Notes: generated by a model from the sequence alone, not told the origin. 36,594 nt of DNA from Coriobacteriales bacterium (GCA_031263105.1 JAISGJ010000070.1:1-36594); one strand, 5' to 3'. Shown: positions 1-8,295, counted from the first letter of the stretch. Program-made: numbers and translations.

Positions 1-5
1 GGACG

Positions 6-85
6 GATTGCCCCGGGTCAAGGCGGGAACAGGTGGCCCTACTTGTGGTAATGCCGCCTGTTCCCAACGCAGAGCCGGGGCAATC
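6..85. repeat. Compound inverted repeat at left edge
   Basis: Two nested perfect inverted repeats are visible: GATTGCCCCGG at 6-16 pairs with CCGGGGCAATC at 75-85, and GGGAACAGG at 25-33 pairs with CCTGTTCCC at 57-65. Together they could form a long interrupted hairpin. It could be a terminator for a gene left of the window, or the end of a mobile element. No gene is supported in 1-182. Confidence 0.6.
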
Positions 86-182
86 TGACCGCAGGATACG
101 TACAAGTTATTGCTTTACAGTTCCTAAAGGACAAACGTGGCAGCCCTTGTCAAAGCGTCGCGGTTGTCAGCCGCATTTTGCC

Positions 183-1685
183 TCATCCCCTGTTGTTGTG
201 CACCAGGTCCAGCAGTTCCTGCTTGGAGTGGACACCGGTCTTGGCGTAGATGCGCTTGGCATGGGTCTTGATGGTGTTGATGGAGACGAACTGCTGTTCG
301 GCGATGTAGGCGTAACTGCGGCCTTGTATCAGGTAGAAGAGCACTTCGGACTCACGCGCCGAGAACGCAAAGCGGGCAGTGAGGTCGCGGCAGACCTCGG
401 ATAGCACGATGTCTGCTGCCTTGCTCGCCAAGACGGGCTGGCGTTGGGTGAGTACGACCATCTGCACCGCCACCGCCACCAGGTAGATCACCTTGAAGCC
501 CAAGTCGGCGGAGCTTGCGCCGTCCGGGCCGAGCTGAGGCCAGATGCCGAACCAGACCAGGAAGACACCGGCGGCAAGGGCGATAAAGAGCCCGTAGACG
601 AACATGGGCGAGAGCCCGTTGCGTACCTCGCTGCTCAGCCGGGACAGGTGCAGGCAGCCGCAGACCGCCGCCGAGAACCCCATCGGCGCGAACGAGAACA
701 CACCGCTGGTCTCGCCCCAGCTGCGCATGAACCAGACCAGCACCATGCTGGCGACACAGACCAGAGGCAGCACGAGATAGAGGATGCGCACAGTCTCGTC
801 ACGCAGCAACCAGACGGCGACCAACAGCAGCACCGCCCCGAGCAAAAAGCCGATGACCGAATCCGAGGTGTCCGGCACGCCCCAGCCTGTTGCGCCCTGC
901 GCAAGCAACGGGTTCCAAACGCCTGCGGCAACGGTGACGCTGAGCAGAAAGCCGCAGACGATCACCCAGTTGCGACCGAGCATCCCTCTCGCCTGTTCCG
1001 GCAGCGGCTCTTTCCTGCCCTCAACTGCTGGCTCGTCGTCCGGCACTGCCAAAGCCGCAGCCGCCGCAGAATCCTTCTCTGCGGCTTCTGTGACGTCAGC
1101 CTCGGCAGTCTGCTGCGTCGGCGCAAAGGTGGAAACCAGCAATGCCAACGGCAGGATCGCCTGCACCGCCAGACCGGAAAACCGAGAGTCGGCGAACAAA
1201 GGCAAAAGCACAATGAGGACTTTGACCGCACCGGCCGCCATGCAGGCGACGGACAGCGACCGCAGAAGCAGCCGTTCCGGCAGGCGGGAGAGGGACAGGC
1301 ACCACGCCAGGCTGACGGCGGCGATGCCGAAGCCGCACGCCATACCACAGACGTCGGCGAGGACTCTGGGGAACCCGACATCAGACAGCGGCCAAGCGAC
1401 GGCAAATCCGACAGCTGCCAGCACCCCGCCAAAGCGCAGCCAGGCAGCCGAAGCTGGCCGACGTTGGCCTGTAAAGGCCCCATAGATGGTGTAGAGCAGG
1501 CAGAGGACGATGATGGACGCTACGGTCGCCACGAAGAAGCTGAGGGCAAAGCCACTGTCCGGCAGCAAGGGAAGCAGCACGTGCACGCCGTCCATGCAGA
1601 CCAGCAGCGCCGCCACCAAGCCACCAAGCGGCAGATATCTGATGATGCTTGCTCCCATTTTTTCCACCCGCTCATCCTTTTCCAC
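183..1685 (-). CDS. LuxR-family regulator with multi-span membrane domain
   Basis: A 500-residue protein. Roughly residues 15-410 are a series of hydrophobic segments (about ten to twelve membrane spans) broken by a charged, Ala/Glu-rich loop around residues 195-230. The last 65 residues form a LuxR-type helix-turn-helix, recognisable from FSARESEVLFYLIQGRS and VSINTIKTHAKRIYAKTGV. This architecture, a membrane sensor fused to a LuxR DNA-binding domain, is abundant in Eggerthellaceae, where such genes often sit beside exported flavin reductases. It is divergent from the flavoprotein at 1872, with 186 bp between them, so it probably controls that gene in response to a substrate sensed at the membrane; this is inference. 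The start is GTG at 1685. A direct repeat in the start region offers alternative starts a few codons downstream (V7, M10). Confidence 0.85.
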   Translation of the reverse strand: MEKDERVEKMGASIIRYLPLGGLVAALLVCMDGVHVLLPLLPDSGFALSFFVATVASIIVLCLLYTIYGAFTGQRRPASAAWLRFGGVLAAVGFAVAWPLSDVGFPRVLADVCGMACGFGIAAVSLAWCLSLSRLPERLLLRSLSVACMAAGAVKVLIVLLPLFADSRFSGLAVQAILPLALLVSTFAPTQQTAEADVTEAAEKDSAAAAALAVPDDEPAVEGRKEPLPEQARGMLGRNWVIVCGFLLSVTVAAGVWNPLLAQGATGWGVPDTSDSVIGFLLGAVLLLVAVWLLRDETVRILYLVLPLVCVASMVLVWFMRSWGETSGVFSFAPMGFSAAVCGCLHLSRLSSEVRNGLSPMFVYGLFIALAAGVFLVWFGIWPQLGPDGASSADLGFKVIYLVAVAVQMVVLTQRQPVLASKAADIVLSEVCRDLTARFAFSARESEVLFYLIQGRSYAYIAEQQFVSINTIKTHAKRIYAKTGVHSKQELLDLVHNNRG

Positions 1686-1776
1686 CCGTTCATCCTACCT
1701 CATCCGCCCTTTCTCGGCAGTGTGAACCCATGGGTTCGCCACAATCACCCGTTTTGGCGACTAGCCTTGACGCCTC

Positions 1777-1792
1777 TCGCCCGCACGGGCGA
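1777..1792. promoter_or_regulatory. Palindrome in luxR/flavoprotein divergent region
   Basis: TCGCCCG-CA-CGGGCGA is a perfect 7-bp palindrome with a 2-bp spacer. It lies about 80 bp upstream of the flavoprotein start and 5 bp after a TTGACG (1767-1772) that could be a -35 element. It is a candidate operator for the adjacent LuxR-type regulator. The only evidence is symmetry and position. Confidence 0.35.
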
Positions 1793-1871
1793 CAGACCGC
1801 AGGTGCCTGTGGGCGTACATTGCAAGGAATCGGGAGCCGCATGGGCTTCCAGGGAATTGAAGGAGGAGACA

Positions 1872-3560
1872 ATGGAACTCGACCGAAGAATGTTCATCAA
1901 AAGCTCGCTGGCGGCGGGAGCGGCAGCGCTCGCCGGTGGGGCCGTGCTGGCTGGCTGCACGCCACAGTCCGGTGGCGACGGCACGGCGGGCGGCGATGCG
2001 GCAGGTGCAGGCACGGGAGCCGACCCGGGCGGCTCGACATCCACAGAGTACGTCCCCAGCTACATGCGGCGCGATCCTGTGGGCGAGCCAGAGGAGACCG
2101 TTACCGCAGATTTCGTTATCTGCGGCGGCGGCGGCTGTGGTGTGGCAGCCCTGCTGCAAGCCGACGACTTGGGCCTCAACGCCATCCTTCTGGAGAAGAA
2201 GCAGAGCCTGGGCGGCACCTTCGCCTTTGCGGCCGTGGGTTTCTTCCCAAACAACAAGTATGCCATAGAGGTCGGCAAGGAGGTTGACTACAACGACCTG
2301 ATCAAGACCATCATGACCTACAACCATTACATCCCCGACTACACATTGTTGAAGAACTTCATGAACGAATGCCCCGAGACCTTTGACTGGTGTGAAAGTC
2401 TTGGCGGCCAGTTCATGTATATGGCTCCGCAGGAAGGAGCGATGGGGCCCTTCGGCTTGGGCGTGAACGCAATGTATGCCGGCGAATCGGATGGAGCAGG
2501 CACAGGCGGCGGCGCAGCGCTCATCAAGGTCCTGATCGGCGAGGCCGAGAGGCGCGGGCTGGACGTTCGTTGCGACACCCCGGCCAAGGAGCTTGTCCAG
2601 GATGAGAGTGGCGCGGTCACCGGTGTTCTGGCAGTTGACGACAGCGGCAAGGTCATCAAGTTCGAAGCACCGGCAGTGCTGCTCTGCACCGGCGGCTGGG
2701 GCAACAACCCCGACTTCATCCGCGAGCTGGGCCGCGTCGATCCCGATCGCGTCATCTCGCCCGGGTACGACGGAAGGGACGGCGATGGCGTATACATGGC
2801 ACGCAAGGCCGGAGCAGCCTGGGCCCGAGGCGATGGAACCATGATGTTTTACGGCCCACACCTGCCCGGGCCCATATGGGGCGAGGCCGTGAGCAATGGC
2901 GTCTATCAGCCTACACTCTGGGTCAACGAGAAGGGCAGGCGTTTCATGAACGAGGGCTTGGGCAACTTCGCCGAGACCGGCAACGCCATCCGCGACGTCA
3001 AGCGGTTGTTCGTCATCCAGTCTGCTGCCGATATCGACATCATCACAGCCGACAACGGCATAGCCGGCTTCAACGGGCAGGGTGGCAGCGAGGGCCCGCA
3101 AGACAAGTACAAGACCTTGCTGGAGGAGGAGATCGCCCGCGGCAACGACCGCATCTACGTCGCAGACACCATCGAAGCCTTGGCGATGGCCGCTGGCATC
3201 GATGCGGCAAGCCTCCAGGCGACCGTCGATCGTTACAACGAGCTTGTGGCGAAGGGCGTCGACGAAGACTTCCAGAAAGGCCCACAGTACCTGACCGCCT
3301 GCGAGGAAGGGCCCTTCCACGCCTTTGAGTGCGACGACGGCTTCTTCACCACCATCGGCGGCGTGAAAATCGACGAGGATATCTGCGCAATCGATGACAA
3401 CGGCGACGTCATCGAGGGGCTGTATGTGGCTGGCTGCGACACCGGCGCCCTCTGCGGCGATATCTACGACTTCACCTCGGCCCCCGGCGAGCAAAGCTCC
3501 TGGGCCCTGGCCTCCGGCCGCCTGGTGGCAAAGCACGTCGCCGCCAAATTGAAAGGGTAG
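1872..3560 (+). CDS. Exported FAD-binding reductase (fumarate reductase-like)
   Basis: A 562-residue flavoprotein of the succinate dehydrogenase/fumarate reductase flavoprotein superfamily. The start at 1872 follows GGAGGAG and gives a Tat-like signal (DRRMFIKSS, residues 4-12) plus a lipobox ending at C29 (VLAGC), so it is probably exported folded and lipid-anchored. A Gly/Asp-rich linker (about residues 33-55) precedes the dinucleotide-binding motif CGGGGCGVAAL with LLEKK, about 30 residues later. The C-terminal FAD contact region GLYVAGCDTGALCGD is present. No FMN-binding or haem domain is visible, so electrons must come from a separate partner not found here. Such single-gene reductases typically use small organic acceptors; the substrate cannot be read from sequence. 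It is divergent from a membrane LuxR regulator that probably controls it. Confidence 0.88.
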   Translation: MELDRRMFIKSSLAAGAAALAGGAVLAGCTPQSGGDGTAGGDAAGAGTGADPGGSTSTEYVPSYMRRDPVGEPEETVTADFVICGGGGCGVAALLQADDLGLNAILLEKKQSLGGTFAFAAVGFFPNNKYAIEVGKEVDYNDLIKTIMTYNHYIPDYTLLKNFMNECPETFDWCESLGGQFMYMAPQEGAMGPFGLGVNAMYAGESDGAGTGGGAALIKVLIGEAERRGLDVRCDTPAKELVQDESGAVTGVLAVDDSGKVIKFEAPAVLLCTGGWGNNPDFIRELGRVDPDRVISPGYDGRDGDGVYMARKAGAAWARGDGTMMFYGPHLPGPIWGEAVSNGVYQPTLWVNEKGRRFMNEGLGNFAETGNAIRDVKRLFVIQSAADIDIITADNGIAGFNGQGGSEGPQDKYKTLLEEEIARGNDRIYVADTIEALAMAAGIDAASLQATVDRYNELVAKGVDEDFQKGPQYLTACEEGPFHAFECDDGFFTTIGGVKIDEDICAIDDNGDVIEGLYVAGCDTGALCGDIYDFTSAPGEQSSWALASGRLVAKHVAAKLKG

Positions 3561-3601
3561 CCTCCTCTCTGGCGTGACGCTGGGGCTGTCGGGCTGCCTT
3601 C

Positions 3602-5647
3602 CTAGGTCATCAGCTCGCTGACGGCCTGGGCGTAGGCGAGGGGGTCGTCGACGTCGAGGCCTTCGATGAGGAGGGCCTGGTTGTAGAGGATGGTCGCATA
3701 GCGCCCGATCTTCTCCGCATCGCCCTCCGCCTCGGCGGCTACGAGTGTGGAGAAGACCGGGTGCTCGGGGTTGAGTTCCAGCACACGGCTGGTGCGGGGG
3801 AACTGGCCTTCGGGCCCGGCGGAGAGCACCTTCTCCATCTCCAGCGAGAGAGGGCCCTCGGCGCTGATGCCGGCGGCGACGTCGGCCAGCCGTGTGGAGA
3901 CGGTGACTTTTGCGACCTTCTCGCCCAGCGCCTCCCTCAGGGCATCGAGCAGCTTCTCGTGCTCGCTGGCGAGGGTTTCCCGTTGCTGCCTCTCCTCCTC
4001 GGTCTCCAGCCCCAGGTCGCTTGACGCAACGCTCTTCAGCGGTTTCTCGTCGTAGGCGGCCATGACGCTCATGCAGAAGTCGTCGACGTCCTGCGTGCAG
4101 AGCAGCACGTCGTAGCCACGGTCCCGCACGCTCCTGACCATCGGCATCTTGGTCAGGAGCGCCTCGTTGTCGCCGACCGCGTAGTAGATGGCCTCCTGGC
4201 CCGAGGGCGCGGCGTCCAGATACTCGCGCAGCGTGACCATCTTCTCCTCTTTGGCCGAGTAGTACAGCAGCAGGTCTGCCAGCGTCGAGGCCAGTGCGCC
4301 GTAACTGGCGTAGATGCCGTATTTGATGCCGCGACCGAAGCACTCGAAGATGCCCTCGTAGCACTCGCGGTCCTCGCTGCAAAGCGTGCCCAGTTCGCTG
4401 ACGATCTTCTTCTCGATGCGTTTGGCGATGGCGCGCAGCTGGCTGTTGTGCTGAAGCGTCTCGCGCGAGATGTTGAGGTTGAGGTCGGCCGAGTCCACCA
4501 CGCCGCGCACGAAGTTGAAGTGGTCGCTGAGCAGGTCGCCGCACCTCTCCATGATGAGGACGTTCGAGCTGTAGAGCGCGAGGCCCTTCTCGAAATCCTT
4601 GTTGTAGAGGTCGTAGGGCGCGTGCGCCGGGACAAAGAGCAGCGCGTCATAGGACAGGGTGCCCTCGGCCCGCAGCGTGAAGGTCGCGGCCGGTGCCATG
4701 TAGTCGTGGAAGTCGCCCTTGTAGAACTCGGCGTACTCCTCGTCGCTCACGTCGGCCTTGGCGCGCTTCCAGATGGGCGTCATGGAGTTGAGCGTCTCTG
4801 TCTCCTGGTAGTCCTCGTATTCGACCTTGGCATCGGCGGGGGCGGCGGGGGCGGGGGCGCTCTCGTCTGCGGCCTCGACCCCGACCCCGGCCACCGACCG
4901 TGACTTGGTGACCTCCATGCGCACAGGGTAGCGCACGTAGTTGCTGTACTTCCTCACAAGGCGCCGCAGTTCATGCTCGCTCAAAAAGGCATCGTACTTC
5001 TCCTCCTCGGCATCCGGCTTGAGCGTGAGGATCACATCGGTGCCGTGCCCGTCGCGTGTGGCGGGAGCGATGGTGTAGCCCTCGACGCCGTCGCTTTCCC
5101 AGGCCCAGGCCTCGTCGCTGCCATAGGCGCGTGAGACCACGCGCACCTTGGAGGCGACCATGAAGCTGGAGTAGAAGCCCACGCCGAACTGGCCGATGAT
5201 GTCGATGGGGTCGCCTGCGGGAGCGGAGGCGCCTGCGGGGGCGGCAGGGTCGCCGGAGGCGGGCGAGGCGCTGCCGGTTGACGGGCCGCCCTTCTCCCCG
5301 TCCTTCTCCACGGCTGCGCCCGCCGCAGCGCCCGCAAGGCCCTCGCGGAACTCCAGGCTGCCGGAGTGCGCGATGGTGCCGAGGTTCTTGTCCAGCGCGT
5401 CCTTGCTCATGCCGATGCCGTTGTCGCTGACGGTGACGGTGCGCGCCTCGCGGTCGAAGGACAGCTCGATGCCCAGCTTTGAGCGCACGACCCCGATGGA
5501 GGAGTCGGTGAGGCTGGCGAGGTAGAGCTTGTCCGCCGCATCCGAGGCGTTTGAGATCAGCTCGCGCAGGAATATCTCATGATTGGTATAAATTGAATTG
5601 ATCATCAGGTCGAGCAGCCGACGGCTTTCCGTCTTGAACTTCTTCAT
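3602..5647 (-). CDS. htpG: Molecular chaperone HtpG (Hsp90)
   Basis: A 681-residue Hsp90-family ATPase chaperone. N-terminal GHKL motifs are clear: catalytic Glu29 and Asn33 in LRELISNASDAADKL, DNGIGM at 75-80, GTIAHSG at 90-96, and GQFGVGFYSSF at 152-162. The middle and dimerisation domains follow (for example ISRETLQHN). Odd feature: residues about 103-147, between the GTIAHSG motif and GQFGVGF, are an Ala/Gly/Pro-rich low-complexity stretch, much longer than this ATP-lid segment normally is. A second Ala/Pro-rich stretch lies around 255-275, where eukaryotic Hsp90 has its charged linker. The gene is convergent with the flavoprotein (41 bp between stop codons). The repeat element at 5720-6060 lies immediately upstream of its start. 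No CIRCE-like operator was seen. Confidence 0.95.
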   Translation of the reverse strand: MKKFKTESRRLLDLMINSIYTNHEIFLRELISNASDAADKLYLASLTDSSIGVVRSKLGIELSFDREARTVTVSDNGIGMSKDALDKNLGTIAHSGSLEFREGLAGAAAGAAVEKDGEKGGPSTGSASPASGDPAAPAGASAPAGDPIDIIGQFGVGFYSSFMVASKVRVVSRAYGSDEAWAWESDGVEGYTIAPATRDGHGTDVILTLKPDAEEEKYDAFLSEHELRRLVRKYSNYVRYPVRMEVTKSRSVAGVGVEAADESAPAPAAPADAKVEYEDYQETETLNSMTPIWKRAKADVSDEEYAEFYKGDFHDYMAPAATFTLRAEGTLSYDALLFVPAHAPYDLYNKDFEKGLALYSSNVLIMERCGDLLSDHFNFVRGVVDSADLNLNISRETLQHNSQLRAIAKRIEKKIVSELGTLCSEDRECYEGIFECFGRGIKYGIYASYGALASTLADLLLYYSAKEEKMVTLREYLDAAPSGQEAIYYAVGDNEALLTKMPMVRSVRDRGYDVLLCTQDVDDFCMSVMAAYDEKPLKSVASSDLGLETEEERQQRETLASEHEKLLDALREALGEKVAKVTVSTRLADVAAGISAEGPLSLEMEKVLSAGPEGQFPRTSRVLELNPEHPVFSTLVAAEAEGDAEKIGRYATILYNQALLIEGLDVDDPLAYAQAVSELMT

Positions 5648-5719
5648 AGGTGGTGCCCTTTCTCCTTTTCCGGACGCAGACGTGTCGATGCTTCACATGA
5701 GATTGTACGTTACTGTGGT

Positions 5720-6060
5720 CACACCCTCCACTGTCATTCCGAGCCCCACTGTCATTCCGAGCCCCACTGTCATTCCGAGCCCCACTGTCATTCCGAGCCC
5801 CGCTGCCGCCCCGGGCCCCGCTGCCATTCCGAGCCCCACTGTCATTCCGAGCCTCGCGAGGAATCTTCGGCTGCGAAGCAGCCGAGCGCGGACAGGTGCG
5901 CCTCCCGATCGCAGTTGATCGCTTCGCGATCAAAGATTCCTCGACAGGCTCGGAATGACAGCGGGGCCCGGGGCGGCAGCGGGGCCCGGGGCGGCAGCGG
6001 GGCCCGGGGCGGCAGCGGGGCCCGGGGCGGCAGCGGGGCCCGGGGCGGCAGCGGGGTGTG
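5720..6060. repeat. Dispersed inverted repeat element, copy 1 (tandem 18-bp arms)
   Basis: A large inverted repeat fills the gap between htpG and the AraC regulator. The left arm is seven 18-bp units at 5729-5854, consensus CACTGTCATTCCGAGCCC; the fifth is a GC-rich variant, CGCTGCCGCCCCGGGCCC. The centre (5855-5945) has short hairpins and GAGGAATC/GATTCCTC inverted ends. The right arm (5946-6053) is one 18-bp unit AGGCTCGGAATGACAGCG, then five identical copies of GGGCCCGGGGCGGCAGCG, which is the reverse complement of the variant unit of the left arm. Outer ends are CACACCC and GGGTGTG. Reading frames through it are spurious. Confidence 0.9.
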
Positions 6061-6119
6061 ACCTGTAACGATTGTATTCACCTTCGCCCCGCTGTCAACC
6101 TGGCGCCTGGCAGAATGAC

Positions 6120-6139
6120 GTTAGTTATGATAGACTAAC
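6120..6139. promoter_or_regulatory. Palindromic operator over -10 of AraC-type regulator gene
   Basis: GTTAGTTATGATAGACTAAC has perfect 6-bp arms (GTTAGT/ACTAAC) around an 8-bp centre. TATGAT at 6126-6131 is a good -10 hexamer inside it; no convincing -35 is seen 17 bp upstream. A transcript starting here would give about an 80-nt leader to the start codon at 6220. The same arm sequence recurs at 7221-7236 in front of the uptake/nitrogenase-like operon, so both are likely bound by one dimeric repressor. Confidence 0.5.
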
Positions 6140-6219
6140 TTATGGATACTTCCGGAGGCCGGAGGCCTCGCCAGCGTGAAGAGCGAAAAGGCACCGGTTG
6201 GGGACGTTGGAGAGTGAGT

Positions 6220-7104
6220 ATGACCGTAGACACAGACGAGCTTGCTGAGTACTATGCCAGCACCCAGCCGTCTTTGTGCGACGCGTATGGAGGGGTCGTG
6301 CCGCCAAGGACGGATTTTTCTGACCCTATCACCAGTCCGGTGGGCAGTGGGCTTGTCATACCGCTGCTCGGCAGGGCGCACTATGTGCTCGATGGGGTGC
6401 CTTACGAGCTTAAGCCGGGGGTCGTCCTGCACGCTGGGGCTGCCATGAGCCTGGAGAAGCGGGTTGTGGGTGACGAGGCATGGGCCTGCGTCCTGGTGCA
6501 CTACCGCATCCCCACAGCCGACGAGGGCGGCTTTCCTCTCTACAACTCGCACTTCTGCATCGAGACCGGTCCTGCCATCCGCTTGCAGGAGAGGGCACGA
6601 TGCCTCCACACGAGCGAACGTGCCGACGGGCATCTGGCGTCGTTGCGGTCGCGGGCCCTGTTCGCCGATCTGATCGGGGAGGTGGTGTCGGCGGCGCAGC
6701 GTCACGGCCAGACCGACGAGAGGCTGCTCATGGACGATGCCCTCGCCTTCTTGGGCAGTCACTATGCGGAGGATATAAGCGTCCAGCGGCTCGCGGCCCT
6801 CTACGGGATGAGCGCCAGGCACTTCGGCTACCTGTTCTCCAAGCACGTCGGGGTGTCCCCGCTGCGCCATCTCACCGACCTGCGCATACGCCAGGCCAAG
6901 GAACTGCTCGCCACGGGCCTGTACAGCGTGGGGCAGGTCGCCCAAAGTGTCGGCATCAATGACAGCTACTATTTCAGCCGGCTGTTCAAAAAGCATACGG
7001 GCGAGCGGCCAAAGGCCTTCAAGGAGCTTCGGATGCGCACAGGGCACGGTGGAGATGCAAAGCACGGTGGGCACGGTGGGCACGCAGGGCACGGCGAGCG
7101 CTAA
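6220..7104 (+). CDS. AraC-family transcriptional regulator with His-rich tail
   Basis: A 294-residue regulator. The N-terminal half (about 15-160) resembles an AraC-type cupin ligand-binding domain. The C-terminal half holds two helix-turn-helix motifs: ISVQRLAALYGMSARHFGYL and the signature SVGQVAQSVGINDSYYFSRL, followed by FKKHTGERPKAFK. The tail contains five histidines in a Gly-rich run (HGGHGGHAGHG), suggesting possible metal binding. ATG at 6220 is chosen because GGAGAG sits 5 nt upstream; an in-frame ATG at 6142 lies within the expected promoter. Relatives of this architecture (Btr, PchR type) activate siderophore-uptake genes on binding the siderophore. The transporter operon starts 153 bp downstream, so this is probably its ligand-responsive activator; that is inference. 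Confidence 0.88.
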   Translation: MTVDTDELAEYYASTQPSLCDAYGGVVPPRTDFSDPITSPVGSGLVIPLLGRAHYVLDGVPYELKPGVVLHAGAAMSLEKRVVGDEAWACVLVHYRIPTADEGGFPLYNSHFCIETGPAIRLQERARCLHTSERADGHLASLRSRALFADLIGEVVSAAQRHGQTDERLLMDDALAFLGSHYAEDISVQRLAALYGMSARHFGYLFSKHVGVSPLRHLTDLRIRQAKELLATGLYSVGQVAQSVGINDSYYFSRLFKKHTGERPKAFKELRMRTGHGGDAKHGGHGGHAGHGER

Positions 7105-7201
7105 GAACGCGAAAACGTCCATTCTCTGCGGGAATCCGTCCATTTACATAACGCCAGCTTCTTACTACACTGCCCTTACCCCGACCCATAGTCATACAAA
7201 C

Positions 7202-7236
7202 GTGACTCTTGTGCCATAGGGTTAGATAACTCTAAC
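7202..7236 (+). promoter_or_regulatory. Promoter with palindromic operator of the uptake/nitrogenase-like operon
   Basis: GTGACT at 7202-7207 and GATAAC at 7225-7230, spaced by 17 bp, form a plausible sigma-70-type promoter. The -10 lies inside the palindrome GTTAGATAACTCTAAC (7221-7236), with perfect 6-bp arms GTTAGA/TCTAAC. The arms match those of the palindrome at 6120-6139. GTTAG/CTAAC half-sites also occur in the inner core of DtxR/IdeR iron boxes, but the spacing here is wider, so the identity of the regulator is open. Confidence 0.5.
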
Positions 7237-7257
7237 AAAGGAAAGACGAGGGATCGA

Positions 7258-8295
7258 ATGAGTCGTTTTATCAGAGGTATGCTGGCTGCCCTGCTCGCGG
7301 CAGGGATGCTGGTGGGCTGCGCTGCGCCTTCGGAGCCTTCGGAGCAGGAGCCGCAGAAGCAAACGGCAGACGAGGGGCAGGCGACCGACCGGGCGGCGGC
7401 GCAAACGACGGCTGACGAGCAGACGCAGGAGGATGCGGCGGAGGATGCGACCGCCTGGCCACGCACCTATGTGGACGGGCTTGACAGAGAGGTTGTCATC
7501 GAGGCCAGACCCGAGCGCATCGTTGCGCTGCACTTCGGCTACTCGGAGTACCTGCTGGCACTCGGCATCACGCCCGTCGGCGTGGCGTCGCTGGCAAAGG
7601 CCCAGACCTTCAAGACCCTGGAGCCCTACAGCGCCGAGCTTGCGGCCGCCGTCGACGTGGGCGAGGTCACCGCCCCCGACCTGGAACGCATCCTGGCCCT
7701 GGAGCCCGACCTCATCATCGCGAGCCCGGGCGTGCACGACGATTCCGTAGAGGCGCTTTCGGAGATTGCGCCCACGGTCTTTAAGAAGAACTACACCGTT
7801 TGGAACGAGACCTTGGACGATTACGCACAGATGCTCGGACGCGAGAGCGAGGCGGAAAGCTACACCGAGAGCACCCAGGCAATCCTGGACACGGTTCGCG
7901 CCGACCTTGCCCCCCTCTCGGACAAGACCTTCCTCTTCCTGCGCCCGATGGGCAAATCCGTCTTCTATATCGCGGAATGGCCCGGCTACAGCTACCACTA
8001 CGACCGCGAAACGGGCTTTGGCCTGCTCGCGCCCGAGGGACTGCCGCAGGGCGGGGAACAGATAGCTCTTGAGGCCTTGGCCGCCCTTAACCCCGACTAC
8101 CTCTTCTTGCAGGACAGCGCCGAGAACGACCAGCAGGCCCTCACGGATCTGGAGTCCTCAAGCGTGTGGGCCTCCATCGCCGCCGTGCAGCAGGGCCACA
8201 TAGGCGAGTTGGATATCTCGGTGAACACCGAAAGCCCGCTGGCCGTCCGCCTGGCGGCCGAGCAGCTCACCGAGCAGGTCGAGGGCTGGGATTGA
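7258..8295 (+). CDS. FecB-type substrate-binding lipoprotein 1
   Basis: A 345-residue lipoprotein. The signal peptide is followed by a lipobox ending at C21 (MLVGC), then an acidic/Gln-rich linker to about residue 65. The rest is a periplasmic-binding-protein type III fold like FecB, FhuD and BtuF: TYVDGLDREVVIEARPERIV opens the domain, followed by EYLLALGITPVG and a DLERILALEPDLIIAS segment. These proteins deliver ferric siderophores, haem or cobalamin to FecCD permeases. It is the first gene of a nine-gene operon; GAGGG before the ATG supports the start. Its stop overlaps the TTG of the next gene. Ligand unknown; see the second, divergent binding protein at 14620. Confidence 0.9.
   Translation: MSRFIRGMLAALLAAGMLVGCAAPSEPSEQEPQKQTADEGQATDRAAAQTTADEQTQEDAAEDATAWPRTYVDGLDREVVIEARPERIVALHFGYSEYLLALGITPVGVASLAKAQTFKTLEPYSAELAAAVDVGEVTAPDLERILALEPDLIIASPGVHDDSVEALSEIAPTVFKKNYTVWNETLDDYAQMLGRESEAESYTESTQAILDTVRADLAPLSDKTFLFLRPMGKSVFYIAEWPGYSYHYDRETGFGLLAPEGLPQGGEQIALEALAALNPDYLFLQDSAENDQQALTDLESSSVWASIAAVQQGHIGELDISVNTESPLAVRLAAEQLTEQVEGWD

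Noticed and set aside
444-1871. Long plus-strand frame continuous with the flavoprotein, which would give a 1038-residue protein
   Set aside because: Its first part is antisense to the LuxR regulator and has no protein-like features. The ribosome site and Tat/lipoprotein signal place the start at 1872.
1761-4544. 927-residue minus-strand frame
   Set aside because: It is the shadow of the flavoprotein and htpG; its composition is Arg/Gly/His-rich without motifs. High GC creates long antisense frames throughout the window.
5729-5854. CRISPR array
   Set aside because: Units are contiguous with no spacers of unique sequence, and no cas genes are present.
5598-6081. Frames made of repeated TVIPSP or PPRAPL units, looking like repeat proteins
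   Set aside because: They are read-through of the 18-bp repeat units, which keep frame because 18 is a multiple of 3. There is no ribosome site or flanking domain.
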